Below are positions 16,883 through 26,563 of a stretch of DNA of 64,000 bases, in pieces (positions within the stretch are counted from its first letter, which is position 1; each line of letters begins with the position of its first letter). The stretch comes from Companilactobacillus zhachilii. Lineage in GTDB: Bacteria; Bacillota; Bacilli; Lactobacillales; Lactobacillaceae. The position numbers and the translations under genes were made by a program. Where the stretch lies: contig NZ_CP031933.2 of NCBI RefSeq assembly GCF_003606365.2, forward strand, positions 620,001 to 684,000, given 5' to 3'. Under the pieces are notes generated by a model. The model was not told where the DNA came from and searched no databases. It saw only the letters and a program-made list of their open reading frames with translations.

Positions 16883-17368
16883 ATGGAAAAAGTAGAAAAG
16901 CTACCAAAGAGTATTAAAACTATTTGGAGGCTACACGCGATTATTGAATTTGTGATTTTTATGATAATAATGGTAGGAATTAGTTTTATTAGATTGTCTT
17001 TATCACAAAAAGTCCAAAACTATTTTGATCTTACTTGGAGTCTAGTAGTTGGTATTGGAACAGTTTTACTAATAATTAGTTTTGTATGGGTCAACTATTT
17101 ATGGACTTTTTGGACGTACTATATTGATGAACGACAAGTGCAATTACACAGCGGATATTTTTTTTGCAAACAAGTGATTATCCCGATTGCTCGAGTTCAA
17201 AATGTTACCTTAAAGCAAGGTCCGATTTTAAGGTGGAAAAATTTGCAAAAAATCGTCATAGTAACGGCCGCTGGTAAAAGTGAAATTGATGGTATCAAGT
17301 CAGATCAAGCTGATAAATTAAAGGAAACTATCATGAAGCTTGCACAGGAGGCTAAGAATGACATCTAA
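16883..17368 (+). CDS. Membrane protein with bacterial PH domain (YdbS-like)
   Basis: 161 residues: two membrane helices at about 18-40 and 50-75, then a bacterial PH domain (DUF304/bPH2) with YYIDERQVQLHSGYFF and the family signature IPIARVQNVTLKQGPILRW. The pair YdbS-YdbT is known in Bacillus and many Firmicutes; a role in membrane or envelope homeostasis and antimicrobial tolerance has been proposed but the mechanism is unclear. GGGGAGAATAT precedes the ATG. The end overlaps the next gene by 11 bp. Confidence 0.85.
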   Translation: MEKVEKLPKSIKTIWRLHAIIEFVIFMIIMVGISFIRLSLSQKVQNYFDLTWSLVVGIGTVLLIISFVWVNYLWTFWTYYIDERQVQLHSGYFFCKQVIIPIARVQNVTLKQGPILRWKNLQKIVIVTAAGKSEIDGIKSDQADKLKETIMKLAQEAKNDI

Positions 17369-18806
17369 ATTACGACGCTTGAGTCCTGCGGCCATTTTGT
17401 TTTTCTTCTATAAAGATGTTAAAAATCTTATTATTCCGGCAGCTATTTTTGCTTTTGCCGTTTTCCAGCAAGCTAAATTATGGACGATTGTGGGTTTGAT
17501 CACACTATTTTTAGTCGTGCTTATTGGTGACGTGATAGCTTATTTTATGTTCGGCTATCAATTGTTTGAAAATGAAATCTTGGTGAAGCAGGGGTTATTC
17601 GTTAAGAAAGTTAATCATATCCCTTACGATCGAATCCAAAATGTGACAGCTAATCAGTGGTTCTTTCTGAAACCATTTAAATTGGAAGAATTAGAAATTG
17701 AAACGGCTGGACATTCTGAAGGCCCAGAGGTTAGTTTAGTTGCTGTTTCGGTGGAATTAAAAAATGAGTTGAATCATTATCGGCAGAATAGTGGTAGACC
17801 GGTCACTGAAGTTAATGATGGGACGGATAATTCAAAAGAAAAAATAAATGGGCAGACGTATTCGATAACCTGGCGAGAATTAATTAAATTTTCTTTGACT
17901 TCGCCGGCCTTTTTATCAGGATTACTAGTAGTTTTGGCAGTCTATGGAAAAGTTGAGCACGCTATTAGCAAACAAATGTATGAGCAAGTAGCACATGAAT
18001 TCATTCATTGGGGTTGGTTACTAGTTGTACTTGGGATGCTTGTAATTATATTGATTTTTTATATTGTGTCAGTATTTGTTTTAATTGCGAAATATTACCA
18101 TTTTCATCTGACAATGGAGAACAATCAATTTGAAATGCAATATGGGTTTTTCAAGACGAAGAAAACTAGTATTTCTCAAGCACGAATTCAAGCCGTAGTA
18201 GTCAAACAAACTTTATTGCGACGAGTATTGCATATTGCAACTGTCAAACTGGTAATCATTTCTAACTCTAAGAGTGAAGAAACTGAAAAAGACATTATTG
18301 TTATGCCAGTGATAGAAACTGCTAAGTTAAAAGCTTTTTTTCAAAGATTTTTCCCAGATATACCAATAAAAGCTTGGCAACCACAGGCCACAGGTCATGA
18401 AACATATTATTATAATTTACGAAATGGATTATATTTTAGCTTGATAACGGACGTTTTAGCTGGATTGTTATTGTTCAAGCTTTCATATGTTTTGTTAGTA
18501 GTGGCAATTGTGGTCTCAGCAATAATTTGGTTGATTCCAGCTTATTTAAATGCTAGACGAGCTGATTTGCAGGTTTTAAATAGTAAGTATGTTTGTTTAC
18601 AAAATAATCAAATTACTTCTAAAAACACTTACTTTATTCCTAAAAACAGTATTCAATTGTTGGATCGTCGTCAAAGTATTTGGTTGGGTAAAAAAGGCTT
18701 TGCCCATTTAAGACTTAGCTGTCGTTCGGGAATTACTGAACGAATTTTGAAGGTTAAATATTTGCCACAAAAGCGGGTTGATACGGTACTTGCGTGGTAT
18801 AAGTAG
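17358..18806 (+). CDS. Membrane protein with repeated PH domains (YdbT-like)
   Basis: 482 residues with about six membrane helices in three pairs, each followed by a bPH2 domain; signatures are VNHIPYDRIQNVTANQW (about 90) and KTSISQARIQAVVVKQTLLRR (about 275), with a degenerate third, IPKNSIQLLDRRQS, near the C-terminus. It is the partner of the preceding gene, overlapping it by 11 bp. Start is the ATG at 17358 because AGGAGG lies 7 nt upstream; a TTG at 17340 would add six residues without a ribosome site. Ends with a bidirectional terminator. Confidence 0.85.
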   Translation: MTSKLRRLSPAAILFFFYKDVKNLIIPAAIFAFAVFQQAKLWTIVGLITLFLVVLIGDVIAYFMFGYQLFENEILVKQGLFVKKVNHIPYDRIQNVTANQWFFLKPFKLEELEIETAGHSEGPEVSLVAVSVELKNELNHYRQNSGRPVTEVNDGTDNSKEKINGQTYSITWRELIKFSLTSPAFLSGLLVVLAVYGKVEHAISKQMYEQVAHEFIHWGWLLVVLGMLVIILIFYIVSVFVLIAKYYHFHLTMENNQFEMQYGFFKTKKTSISQARIQAVVVKQTLLRRVLHIATVKLVIISNSKSEETEKDIIVMPVIETAKLKAFFQRFFPDIPIKAWQPQATGHETYYYNLRNGLYFSLITDVLAGLLLFKLSYVLLVVAIVVSAIIWLIPAYLNARRADLQVLNSKYVCLQNNQITSKNTYFIPKNSIQLLDRRQSIWLGKKGFAHLRLSCRSGITERILKVKYLPQKRVDTVLAWYK

Positions 18807-18824
18807 ATTCGAGTATTGAGTTGT

Positions 18825-18863
18825 AAAAAGGCCCAACATCCAATTTTGGACGTTGGGCCTTTT
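18825..18863 (+). terminator. Bidirectional terminator
   Basis: AAAAGGCCCAAC-aTCC against GGA-cGTTGGGCCTTTT, serving the convergent PH-domain operon and the DUF6056-like gene. Confidence 0.88.
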
Positions 18864-18889
18864 GGTATTTAAGAATAAAAAACTTAACT

Positions 18890-20293
18890 TTATTTATTTT
18901 CTTTGGCTTGAATAAGCTTAACCTTTTTCAAGATTTGTTGATCAAAGGCTTTCATATAGGCATCGTGAGTACTAAAGTTTTTACCTTTTAGCTTTCTCAC
19001 AGCATCAGTCCAATCATAGTAATTAATTGGTACCATATTGCGATTTCTGTTAGCGACGTATAATTCAGCAAAGTTAGCGTCGTTTTGAATAGGGGCAGTT
19101 AACCAAATATGCTTAGTATCTTTGTATTGTAAGAAGTATTGTGTATCACGTGAAACTTTATTTTGATACATCGAGTATTGAATTTGCATGTCGAAAGTTT
19201 TGCCATAATTATGAGCTATGGCATCGGTATGAAGTCCTAATCCTAAAGTGACCAGAACTAATAGTGGTAAAAGATATTTTTCGTAATTATCAATTAATAT
19301 ATCTATATTTATTGCAAAGATTGTTACGAAGAATATATAAGTTGCAAACATACATCTTGAACCAAATGGTGAAACAACAAGGAACGGTGCGACGACAACA
19401 AAGCTAGATAATAGGAGCGCTAAGTTGGCAATTCTTTGTTTAACATTTTTAACCTTTAGTGAATAAATAAGAACGACAATAGAGAAGATTAAGATTCCGA
19501 TTCCTACAATCATTAGATGTTTTGCAGAGAATTGGATGCGTAAGTAGTTGAACATGGTATCGGAATTGCTTGAACCTTTAAGTGAGCGGTAAGAATCTCT
19601 TCCAAAGAGAATCTTGAGATATGCACCATTGATAAACATTAAAAAGGCACCAATTAAATTACCAGCTAAAATAAAGTTCAAAACTTTTTTAAACTGATCT
19701 CCGAAATGTTTTCTGAGGAATAGCCACACTAAAATGGTATTGAAAACATTCAAAATAGTTAGATGTTCAGCGAAGAACTGGGCAAAAATAGCAGCAAAGA
19801 AGATCAAGTAAGTGCTGGTACGATAATAATGAATATTTTTATTATCATAATTTTTTAAAACTAGATAGAGCATAAATAACGGAAATACTAGCGATGGTAC
19901 ATAGTTAGCAAACCCCGCGTGCCAGCCGAGAATTTGTTTGAAGATAACGTTGGGTGTTAAGAAAATTAAGATAGCCGCTAAAGTAGATGACATTAATCCG
20001 AGAGATTTAGGAGCTTTGATTTGCTCACGGATTTTTTGAATCAAATAGACGATGGCGGTCATGAAAGTTCCGTAGCCAAGAAAGGCAATTGGTTTGAACT
20101 TTGTCATGGTAATAACAAGCAAGTCACCTAAGTAACGTCCATCGTATTTGAGAAAGATGCCTTGTGGAAAGTAGTTACTACCGAAGTAGGTTCCCCAGTG
20201 AAGGTCATCCCCTAAAAGCGGCATCCACATGCCAATTAGACCGAAGATGATGAAGATAATAATATAAAAGCTAAGTTTAACTGTACGTTTCAT
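18890..20293 (-). CDS. DUF6056-like polytopic membrane protein (GT-C-like)
   Basis: 467 residues with about eleven membrane helices. The first outside loop holds GDDLHWGTYF and YDGRYLGDLL, an acidic pair followed by a DGRY motif that resembles DUF6056/GT-C type proteins acting on polyprenyl-linked sugars. The C-terminal ~100 residues form a soluble outside domain. GAGGACAAACC precedes the ATG. It is a single-gene unit, convergent with the PH-domain operon. I infer a surface glycan role; enzyme activity is not proven by sequence. Element copy 8 lies 64 bp upstream of its start. Confidence 0.65.
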   Translation of the reverse strand: MKRTVKLSFYIIIFIIFGLIGMWMPLLGDDLHWGTYFGSNYFPQGIFLKYDGRYLGDLLVITMTKFKPIAFLGYGTFMTAIVYLIQKIREQIKAPKSLGLMSSTLAAILIFLTPNVIFKQILGWHAGFANYVPSLVFPLFMLYLVLKNYDNKNIHYYRTSTYLIFFAAIFAQFFAEHLTILNVFNTILVWLFLRKHFGDQFKKVLNFILAGNLIGAFLMFINGAYLKILFGRDSYRSLKGSSNSDTMFNYLRIQFSAKHLMIVGIGILIFSIVVLIYSLKVKNVKQRIANLALLLSSFVVVAPFLVVSPFGSRCMFATYIFFVTIFAINIDILIDNYEKYLLPLLVLVTLGLGLHTDAIAHNYGKTFDMQIQYSMYQNKVSRDTQYFLQYKDTKHIWLTAPIQNDANFAELYVANRNRNMVPINYYDWTDAVRKLKGKNFSTHDAYMKAFDQQILKKVKLIQAKENK

Positions 20294-20357
20294 GGTTTGT
20301 CCTCTTAAAAAAAATATGTTAAAGGTTGAAAGTTAAATATACTGTAAGTGGTAGTAG

Positions 20358-20532
20358 GCCGCCTCCAGGAGCCAGAAAATTAGGTTGCTGTGGGGACCGA
20401 CCTGAGCCAAGGTCTCAGGTCTCGATTTTGAACTTCACACAGTACGCGAATTTCAAAAGTCATCCCGTGGTGTAAGAGCTAAAGCTCTAACGCCACCTTC
20501 ACGGCAACCTAATTTTCTGGTTCCTGGAGGCT
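20358..20532 (+). repeat. Cloverleaf intergenic element, type I, forward (copy 8)
   Basis: Outer stem GCCAGAAAATTAGGTTGC / GCAACCTAATTTTCTGGT; hairpin 1 CCTGAG/CTCAGG; hairpin 3 GAGC-taaa-GCTC. The lead-in TACTGTAAGTGGTAGTAG resembles that of copy 16, so the repeated unit extends about 20 bp left of GCCGCC. The CTAG end has changed to CTTG. Confidence 0.9.
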
Positions 20533-20712
20533 TGGGTCTATTTTTAAATTAGTCTGATAAGAATTTATTTTGATACGGGTAAATATTTTAATAGCATGAT
20601 TGTTCCAGAATTCTATCGAGATGGTAATAAAAGCCATGAAAAATATTTGAGGCATTAAGCTATTCTTAAGTTAATAAAGAGCTAGTAACCACTGTCCGAA
20701 TCTGGAGACGGC
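20533..20712 (-). repeat. Composite side arm with a type II element reduced to 31 bp
   Basis: The side arm (GTCTGATAAG, GGTAAATATTTTAATAG, GTTCCAGAATTC, AGCCATGAAAA) is intact and runs to GCTAG at 20681. It is followed directly by TAACCACTGTCCGAATCTGG and AGACGGC (to 20712), the far end of a type II element; about 145 bp of the middle has been deleted. The flanking sequence to 20740 also matches that after copy 6. The rest of the 670-bp gap up to rbsD shows only AT-rich promoter DNA. Confidence 0.8.
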
Positions 20713-20931
20713 ATATCCATAACATAAATAATTTGTTACACATGATGCTAATTGAATTTTTATTATGGCTTTGAATTATTTCGATGTTCTTAACTGGAAA
20801 CATTAGTTTACACATCTCATACAAGGATATAATGAACCGAATATGTAATCAATAAAAATATATACTTGCTACATCTATTACGAAATTGATAAAATATTTA
20901 CTTAGATAATGGTGCATGTTAGTATTAATTT

Positions 20932-20945
20932 TGCAAACGATTACA
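20932..20945 (+). promoter_or_regulatory. Catabolite-response (cre) or RbsR-type operator before rbsD
   Basis: TGCAAACGATTACA fits the LacI-family/CcpA pattern TGNAANCGNNNNCA and lies 19 bp before the rbsD start. CcpA or a ribose repressor could bind; the sequence cannot decide which. Confidence 0.6.
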
Positions 20946-20963
20946 GAAAAAGGTGAGAATTTC

Positions 20964-21359
20964 ATGAAAAAAACGAGAGTTATTAACTCAAATATATCAC
21001 GTGTGATTGCCCAAATGGGACATTTCGATACGATTGGAATTGGTGATGCAGGGATGCCAGTTCCAGCTGATACAGAGAAAATTGATTTAGCTGTTGAGGC
21101 CGGTTTACCAAGTTTCATTCAAGTTTTGGAAAATGTTTTGAGTGAATTGGAAGTACAAAAAGTCTACTTAGCTGAGGAAATTAAGGTTCAAAATCCGGAA
21201 CAATTAGCTGCTGTTAAAAAAGTTGTGGGTGATACTCCAATCGAATTTATTCCCCATGAGGAAATGAAGAAAGATTTGAGTGACACGAAAGCATTTATTC
21301 GGACAGGTGAGGAAACACCATATTCAAATATTTTACTTGAAAGTGGAGTTGTCTTTTAG
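20964..21359 (+). CDS. rbsD: D-ribose pyranase
   Basis: Interconverts the beta-pyranose and beta-furanose forms of D-ribose so that ribokinase can use it. 131 residues, the standard length. The N-terminal [20 protein letters not shown] contains the conserved catalytic histidine, and the C-terminus has the expected [15 protein letters not shown]. The ATG at 20964 is chosen for AAAGGTGAG upstream. rbsK follows 13 bp later. No ribose transporter or rbsR gene is in the window, so uptake genes must be elsewhere. Confidence 0.95.
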   Translation: MKKTRVINSNISRVIAQMGHFDTIGIGDAGMPVPADTEKIDLAVEAGLPSFIQVLENVLSELEVQKVYLAEEIKVQNPEQLAAVKKVVGDTPIEFIPHEEMKKDLSDTKAFIRTGEETPYSNILLESGVVF

Positions 21360-21372
21360 AGGATCTTTAATT

Positions 21373-22281
21373 ATGAAAAAAATAGTCGTACTAGGTTCAA
21401 TCAATGTTGATATTATTTTAAATATTGCCCGTTTGCCTTTACCGGGCGAAACAATGGCAATGCATGACCGTTCAACTGCCGGTGGTGGTAAGGGTGCCAA
21501 CCAAGCAATTGCAGCTGTTCGTGCTGGTGCAGAAACGTCATTTATTGCTAAAATCGGTCAAGATCGTTCAGCTGATTTTATGTTGGATACATTTAAATAT
21601 GATGGCTTAAATATTGATCACGTTACCCAAGATGATAAAGCTGGTACTGGCCAAGCTTATATTCTTTTGGATGATAATGGTCAAAACAGTATTTTGATTT
21701 ATGGTGGAGCTAATCAAACAATTACAACAGAAGATATTCAAAATGCTTCAGAAGCAATTGCTAATGCTGATTGCATGATTACCGAGTTTGAAACACCAAT
21801 TGCAGCATCAATTGAGGCTTTTAAGATTGCTAAAGCCAATAATGTTTTAACAATTTTGAATCCAGCTCCAGCCAAAACAGACATTCCTGAAGAGTTGTTG
21901 AAGCTTACTGACATCATCGTTCCTAACGAAACAGAAGCTGAAGCAATTACTGGAATTAAGGTTACTGATGAGGCTTCAATGGTAGCTGCCGCAAATAAAT
22001 TACATTCAATGGGCGTGAAAAATGTTATAATAACAGTTGGTGCCAATGGGTCCTTCTATTCAGTTGATGAAAAGACAGGATTTGTAAACGCCTATAAAGT
22101 TAACACTGTTGATACAACAGCTGCTGGTGATACATTTATCGGTTATTTAGCTTCAAAGCTAAATCCAGATTTAGATAATATCGAAGAAGCAATGAAATTT
22201 GCAAGTAAAGCATCATCTATTACAGTTCAAACAAAGGGTGCTCAAAATTCAATTCCTCATGTTAGAGATGTTGAAATTTAA
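21373..22281 (+). CDS. rbsK: Ribokinase
   Basis: PfkB-family kinase, 302 residues, phosphorylating ribose at O5 with ATP. Seen: GSINVDIILNI at the N-terminus, GGGKGANQAIAAVRAG (signature 1, near 39), and VDTTAAGDTFIGYLA (signature 2, near 250) with the anion-hole GAGD variant AAGDT and catalytic Asp. TAGAGGAT overlaps the rbsD stop as ribosome site, so translation is coupled. A longer frame from 21280 inside rbsD has no start signal. Likely repressed with rbsD through the operator at 20932. Confidence 0.95.
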   Translation: MKKIVVLGSINVDIILNIARLPLPGETMAMHDRSTAGGGKGANQAIAAVRAGAETSFIAKIGQDRSADFMLDTFKYDGLNIDHVTQDDKAGTGQAYILLDDNGQNSILIYGGANQTITTEDIQNASEAIANADCMITEFETPIAASIEAFKIAKANNVLTILNPAPAKTDIPEELLKLTDIIVPNETEAEAITGIKVTDEASMVAAANKLHSMGVKNVIITVGANGSFYSVDEKTGFVNAYKVNTVDTTAAGDTFIGYLASKLNPDLDNIEEAMKFASKASSITVQTKGAQNSIPHVRDVEI

Positions 22282-22469
22282 GTATTTGTAAAAGAAACTT
22301 TACGCTAAGTAGATTGAATTTATTGGTCAATCATGTTAATATAATAGTTGTATTTTTGAATGGTGAATGGTTCGAATGGTTTGAATGTTTCGTATTTTAG
22401 ACTTTCTTCCATGATGTACCACGAAATAATGCACAATAAAATATTTTAGTTATCAGGAGGAATAGTCTG

Positions 22470-22670
22470 ATGGAACACGGAACAGTTAAATGGTTTAACG
22501 CAGAAAAAGGCTATGGTTTTATTACACGCGAAGATGGTAGTGACGTATTTGTTCACTTCTCAGCAATCCAAGGTGACGGTTACAAGACACTTGAAGAAGG
22601 TCAAGCTGTAACATTCGACATCGAAGATTCAGATCGTGGCCCACAAGCTTCAAACGTTGTTAAAGACTAA
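22470..22670 (+). CDS. csp: Cold shock protein (CspA family)
   Basis: 66 residues, a single OB-fold that binds single-stranded nucleic acid and melts RNA structure. RNP1 KGYGFI and RNP2 VFVHF are present, as is the opening [22 protein letters not shown] precedes the ATG. The gene has a long leader, about 120 bp from a TATAAT near 22343, containing GAATGGTT-like direct repeats (about 22357-22390); long structured leaders are typical for cold-regulated csp genes. Monocistronic with its own terminator. Confidence 0.96.
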   Translation: MEHGTVKWFNAEKGYGFITREDGSDVFVHFSAIQGDGYKTLEEGQAVTFDIEDSDRGPQASNVVKD

Positions 22671-22686
22671 TTAATAAACTTTGAGC

Positions 22687-22718
22687 AAAAAGCTAACTCG
22701 TTAGAGTTAGCTTTTTTT
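22687..22718 (+). terminator. Terminator after csp
   Basis: AAAAGCTAACTC - gtta - GAGTTAGCTTTT, perfect stem and T-run. Confidence 0.9.
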
Positions 22719-22843
22719 ATTGTATAAAATTATATTTTTACATTAACTTTACAAGAAATATACGTTGGTTGTTTATCATTAGTGGTTAAAGAATGCCGAC
22801 TCTGTTCAGAAATAGGCATATTTAATTTTACAAGGAGCGACCA

Positions 22844-24039
22844 ATGCAAGATAACTGGAAACAAAATTTTCGGATTTTATGGTTTGGAAATTTCATAACT
22901 GATATGGGCAATGCAATGACATTGCCCTTTATTGTGCTCTTTATTGATACCTTAGGTACATTTAATAAAGTTGAACTTAATTTATTAGGTGCGGCGGCAT
23001 TTTCATTGACTTATTTAAGTAAGGCGATTGTCTCGCCGTTGTGGGGACGGCTGGCCGATCTTAAAGGCCGAAAATTGATGTGTTTACGCGCCTCTGGAGT
23101 AATGACGCTGACGATTCTTATGGTAGGTTTATCACCGAATGTTTGGTTTTTGTTATTTTTCCGTATTCTTCAAGGGGCCTTTTCGGGATACATCAACAAT
23201 GCTAACGCTTTAATGTCACTTTCAGCCCCGAAAAAGATTCAGGGACATGTGATGAGTAAGTTGGTGACTGGTAGCATTTCAGGTTCGTTACTGGGCCCAT
23301 TGATTGGGGGCTTTTTAGCAACCTGGTTTGGCTATCGTGGAGCTTTTTTGTCACAAGTTTTTTGATGGCGATCGTATTTTTCACGACTTGGTTAGGTGTT
23401 AAAGAAGAATTTACACCGATTACACGGCAAGAACTTCAACCAGCGTTACCTTTAATGAAAAAAATTGGCTGGCCATTTTTTATTGCCTTGTTTGGGACGA
23501 TATTAGCGGTTAAAGCAACGACCAATGCAATTACACCGATGTTGAGTTTACTCGTCAGAGAAATGGATTCTGGTGGTCACAACACGGTAATTATGACAGG
23601 AGTCATTGCAGCTGCTCCTGGTTTTGCAACAATAATATTTGCAGGCGTCGTTGGAGCGTTGATCGACAGACTCGGAGCTTTGAAAAGTATGATTATCTTT
23701 TTAACATCGGCAATTATTTGTTTAGTCTTAACTAGCTTAGTTCAAAATATTTGGCAATTGATTGTTTTTAGATTTCTTTTAGGTATATCTGACGCTGCCT
23801 TAATTCCATCAGCTCAAATTTTAACTGTACGAAATGTACCGAAATCCATTTTTGGACGTGTTTTCAGTTATAATCAATCAGCGCACGCATTTGGTAATTT
23901 TTTAGGACCAATGTTGGCAGCGTGGATTGCAATTGGATTTGGTTACAAAAGTATCTTCTTGTTCTCGGCTTGTTTAGAATTATTGGCTCTAGGATCATGG
24001 CTATATTATTTGAAACGACAGAAAAAGAAACAAGCATAA
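22844..24039 (+). pseudogene. MFS multidrug exporter (PmrA-like) interrupted by a frameshift
   Basis: Two frames together give a complete ~398-residue, 12-helix MFS transporter, the length of PmrA-type exporters. The first (22844-23365) covers helices 1-5 or 6, with GRLADLKGRKLM after helix 2 (motif A). The second (23362-24039) covers helices 7-12. The break is at a run of six T (23358-23363): ORF 1 reads GTT TTT TGA. One extra T would restore the frame and read SQVFLMAIVFF. It may be a true pseudogene, phase variation in the homopolymer, a -1 ribosomal slip (a T-run directly before a stop), or a sequencing error. AAGGAGCG precedes the ATG at 22844. Confidence 0.8.
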
Positions 24040-24127
24040 GCAAATGTTAAAATTCTATTTCAAATCACAAAAACTTCAAGGATATCGGCTATAATTAGAA
24101 CTAATAAACTTACAAAGGATAGATCAA

Positions 24128-24775
24128 TTGCCACAAAAGAGGAGATACACAGCACGTCGGACGAGTAAGCGGCGCAAGCGTGGAAAGAATAATAATACGA
24201 CTTTCATTTTACTAGCAATCGTAGCACTGTTTGTTATCAGCTTTTTCGGTTACAGGCGATATGTCCAGTATCAAAGTGAAATGAAAGTTGAAATGGTTCA
24301 ACAAGAGCACAGCGCTTTTGTTAAAAAAATTGCTCCATACGCGGTCGAACTTGGTAAAGATTATGGCGTTTTACCCAGCATAACGATTGCGCAAGCAATT
24401 TTAGAAAGCGATTGGGGAACTAGTTCACTGGCAACACAGTATAATAACTATTTTGGTATTAAAGGTGATGACCCTGCAAATACAAAGGTTTTACAGACTA
24501 AAGAATATACGAATGGTCAGTGGATAACTATCAACGGACGTTTCCGAGTTTATTCGGATTTTCGAGAGTCGATGAAAGATCATACAAAATTACTAGTTAA
24601 CGGAACATCGTGGAATTCGCAACAATACAAGCAAGTTCTGCAATCGAAGGATTATATTGATGCAGCTTTAGCTTTGCAAACTGACGGATATGCGACTGAT
24701 CCTGGCTATACTAGTAAAATTATTCGGATTATTCAGAAATATAATCTGAAAAAATACGATGAAGGTATCAAGTAA
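24128..24775 (+). CDS. Membrane-anchored N-acetylglucosaminidase (GH73, LytG-like)
   Basis: 215 residues: a very basic N-terminal tail (KRRYTARRTSKRRKRG), one membrane helix at 24-42, then a GH73 domain outside. Catalytic Glu93 lies in QAILESDWGTSSLA, followed by YNNYFGIKG and FRVYSDFRESMKDH. It should cut glycan strands of peptidoglycan. The TTG start at 24128 follows AAAGGAT. No wall-binding repeats are present, so the helix is the anchor. Stands alone, 88 bp after the exporter and 54 bp before xpt. Confidence 0.88.
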   Translation: MPQKRRYTARRTSKRRKRGKNNNTTFILLAIVALFVISFFGYRRYVQYQSEMKVEMVQQEHSAFVKKIAPYAVELGKDYGVLPSITIAQAILESDWGTSSLATQYNNYFGIKGDDPANTKVLQTKEYTNGQWITINGRFRVYSDFRESMKDHTKLLVNGTSWNSQQYKQVLQSKDYIDAALALQTDGYATDPGYTSKIIRIIQKYNLKKYDEGIK

Positions 24776-24799
24776 AAATCAAAGTATGATAGACTCTAA

Positions 24800-25411
<612 letters not shown>

Positions 25412-25429
25412 TAATAAGAAGGTGGAATT

Positions 25430-26560
25430 ATGACTTTTATTGCGCCCGGTAAGACTTTAGGCATAATTGGTGGCGGTAGTGAAACATATATTTTTGAATT
25501 GGAAGCTAAGAGAATGGGCTTTAGAACCATGCTTTTAACTGATGAAGAGAAGGATATTGCGACACAAGCTGCCGACAGTTTTTTAGTCGGTCAGTTAGAA
25601 AATATTGAAAATCTAAGTGAATTGGGCCGTAGAAGTGACCTTCTGTTGTATATGGACGAAAACTTTGATAGTGAGCTATTAAAACAGTTGGCCAAGACAT
25701 ACAATGTGGCTCAGGGGGCTGATTTATTAGCCATTGCTCAAGATCGTTATATCGAGAGAACTTTCTTAAATGATCTAAATATCAATGTGCCGCCATTTTT
25801 TTCGATCGTGACCGTGGACGATATAAAAAAAGCTGTCGAAGAAATTGGTTTTCCGTGCATCTTGAAACCGATTCAAAAGAATCAAACAGTTTTAAAACGA
25901 CATGTATTATATAACGATAATGATGTCGAACGTGTTCAAAAATTGCTCCAAGATGGAACGTATATCTTAGAAGCTTGGATTGATACGAAAACGGAATACT
26001 CCATCATGGTCAGTAAGGGAAAGGACCAAAAGATTCATACGTTCCCAATGATCAAAGAAATTTATGATGGAACGCATCTGATGAGTTCATTTATTTTTAA
26101 GAAGAACAATCCAGATGTGGAAGCAGAAATGCAACGTGTCGCCTTGATGGTGGCTGAAAATATTGATTATGTAGGAATTTTTGGTATAGGCTTTATCCTA
26201 TCTCAATCCGGGGTGTTGTACGTCAAACGAATTTTCCCAGGTATCAATTATTCAGCTAATGTTTATCAAGAGGCAACCGGCATTTCACAATTTGAATTAC
26301 ATATCAGAGCTATTTGTGATTGGCCAATTCCTGAGATTTTTCCAATGGTTAATGCGGCAACCTTAAAAATTATTGAGGGTAACTTGCCCCAGAGTTTGGA
26401 TCTACTTCAGGAAAAGGCTCAGTGGAAATTTAATTATTACACTGGTTTCAAAGCTAAGAATCAAGCCGACCGGGATGTCGGATATATTTCCATTTTCTCA
26501 GACGATGTCGAAGAATTAAAAAATGATATCTTAACAACTAATATTTGGAGAGTAGAATAA
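25430..26560 (+). CDS. Divergent PurK-like ATP-grasp protein
   Basis: 376 residues with the PurK layout: a Rossmann-like N-domain (LGIIGGGSETYIFELEAKRMGF), an ATP-grasp core, and the C-terminal GISQFELHIRAICDWPIPE, which closely matches the PurK consensus. Key parts differ. The glycine-rich ATP loop expected after LKP (GGYDGKGQ) is replaced by IQKNQTVLKRHV. The metal and substrate stretch NEIAPRPHNSGH is replaced by KRIFPGINYSANVY. True PurK makes N5-carboxyaminoimidazole ribonucleotide. This copy may be inactive, regulatory, or act on another substrate. It is translated between xpt (18 bp) and purB (3 bp), so its role is likely in purine metabolism. Confidence 0.75.
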   Translation: MTFIAPGKTLGIIGGGSETYIFELEAKRMGFRTMLLTDEEKDIATQAADSFLVGQLENIENLSELGRRSDLLLYMDENFDSELLKQLAKTYNVAQGADLLAIAQDRYIERTFLNDLNINVPPFFSIVTVDDIKKAVEEIGFPCILKPIQKNQTVLKRHVLYNDNDVERVQKLLQDGTYILEAWIDTKTEYSIMVSKGKDQKIHTFPMIKEIYDGTHLMSSFIFKKNNPDVEAEMQRVALMVAENIDYVGIFGIGFILSQSGVLYVKRIFPGINYSANVYQEATGISQFELHIRAICDWPIPEIFPMVNAATLKIIEGNLPQSLDLLQEKAQWKFNYYTGFKAKNQADRDVGYISIFSDDVEELKNDILTTNIWRVE

Positions 26561-26563
26561 TTC

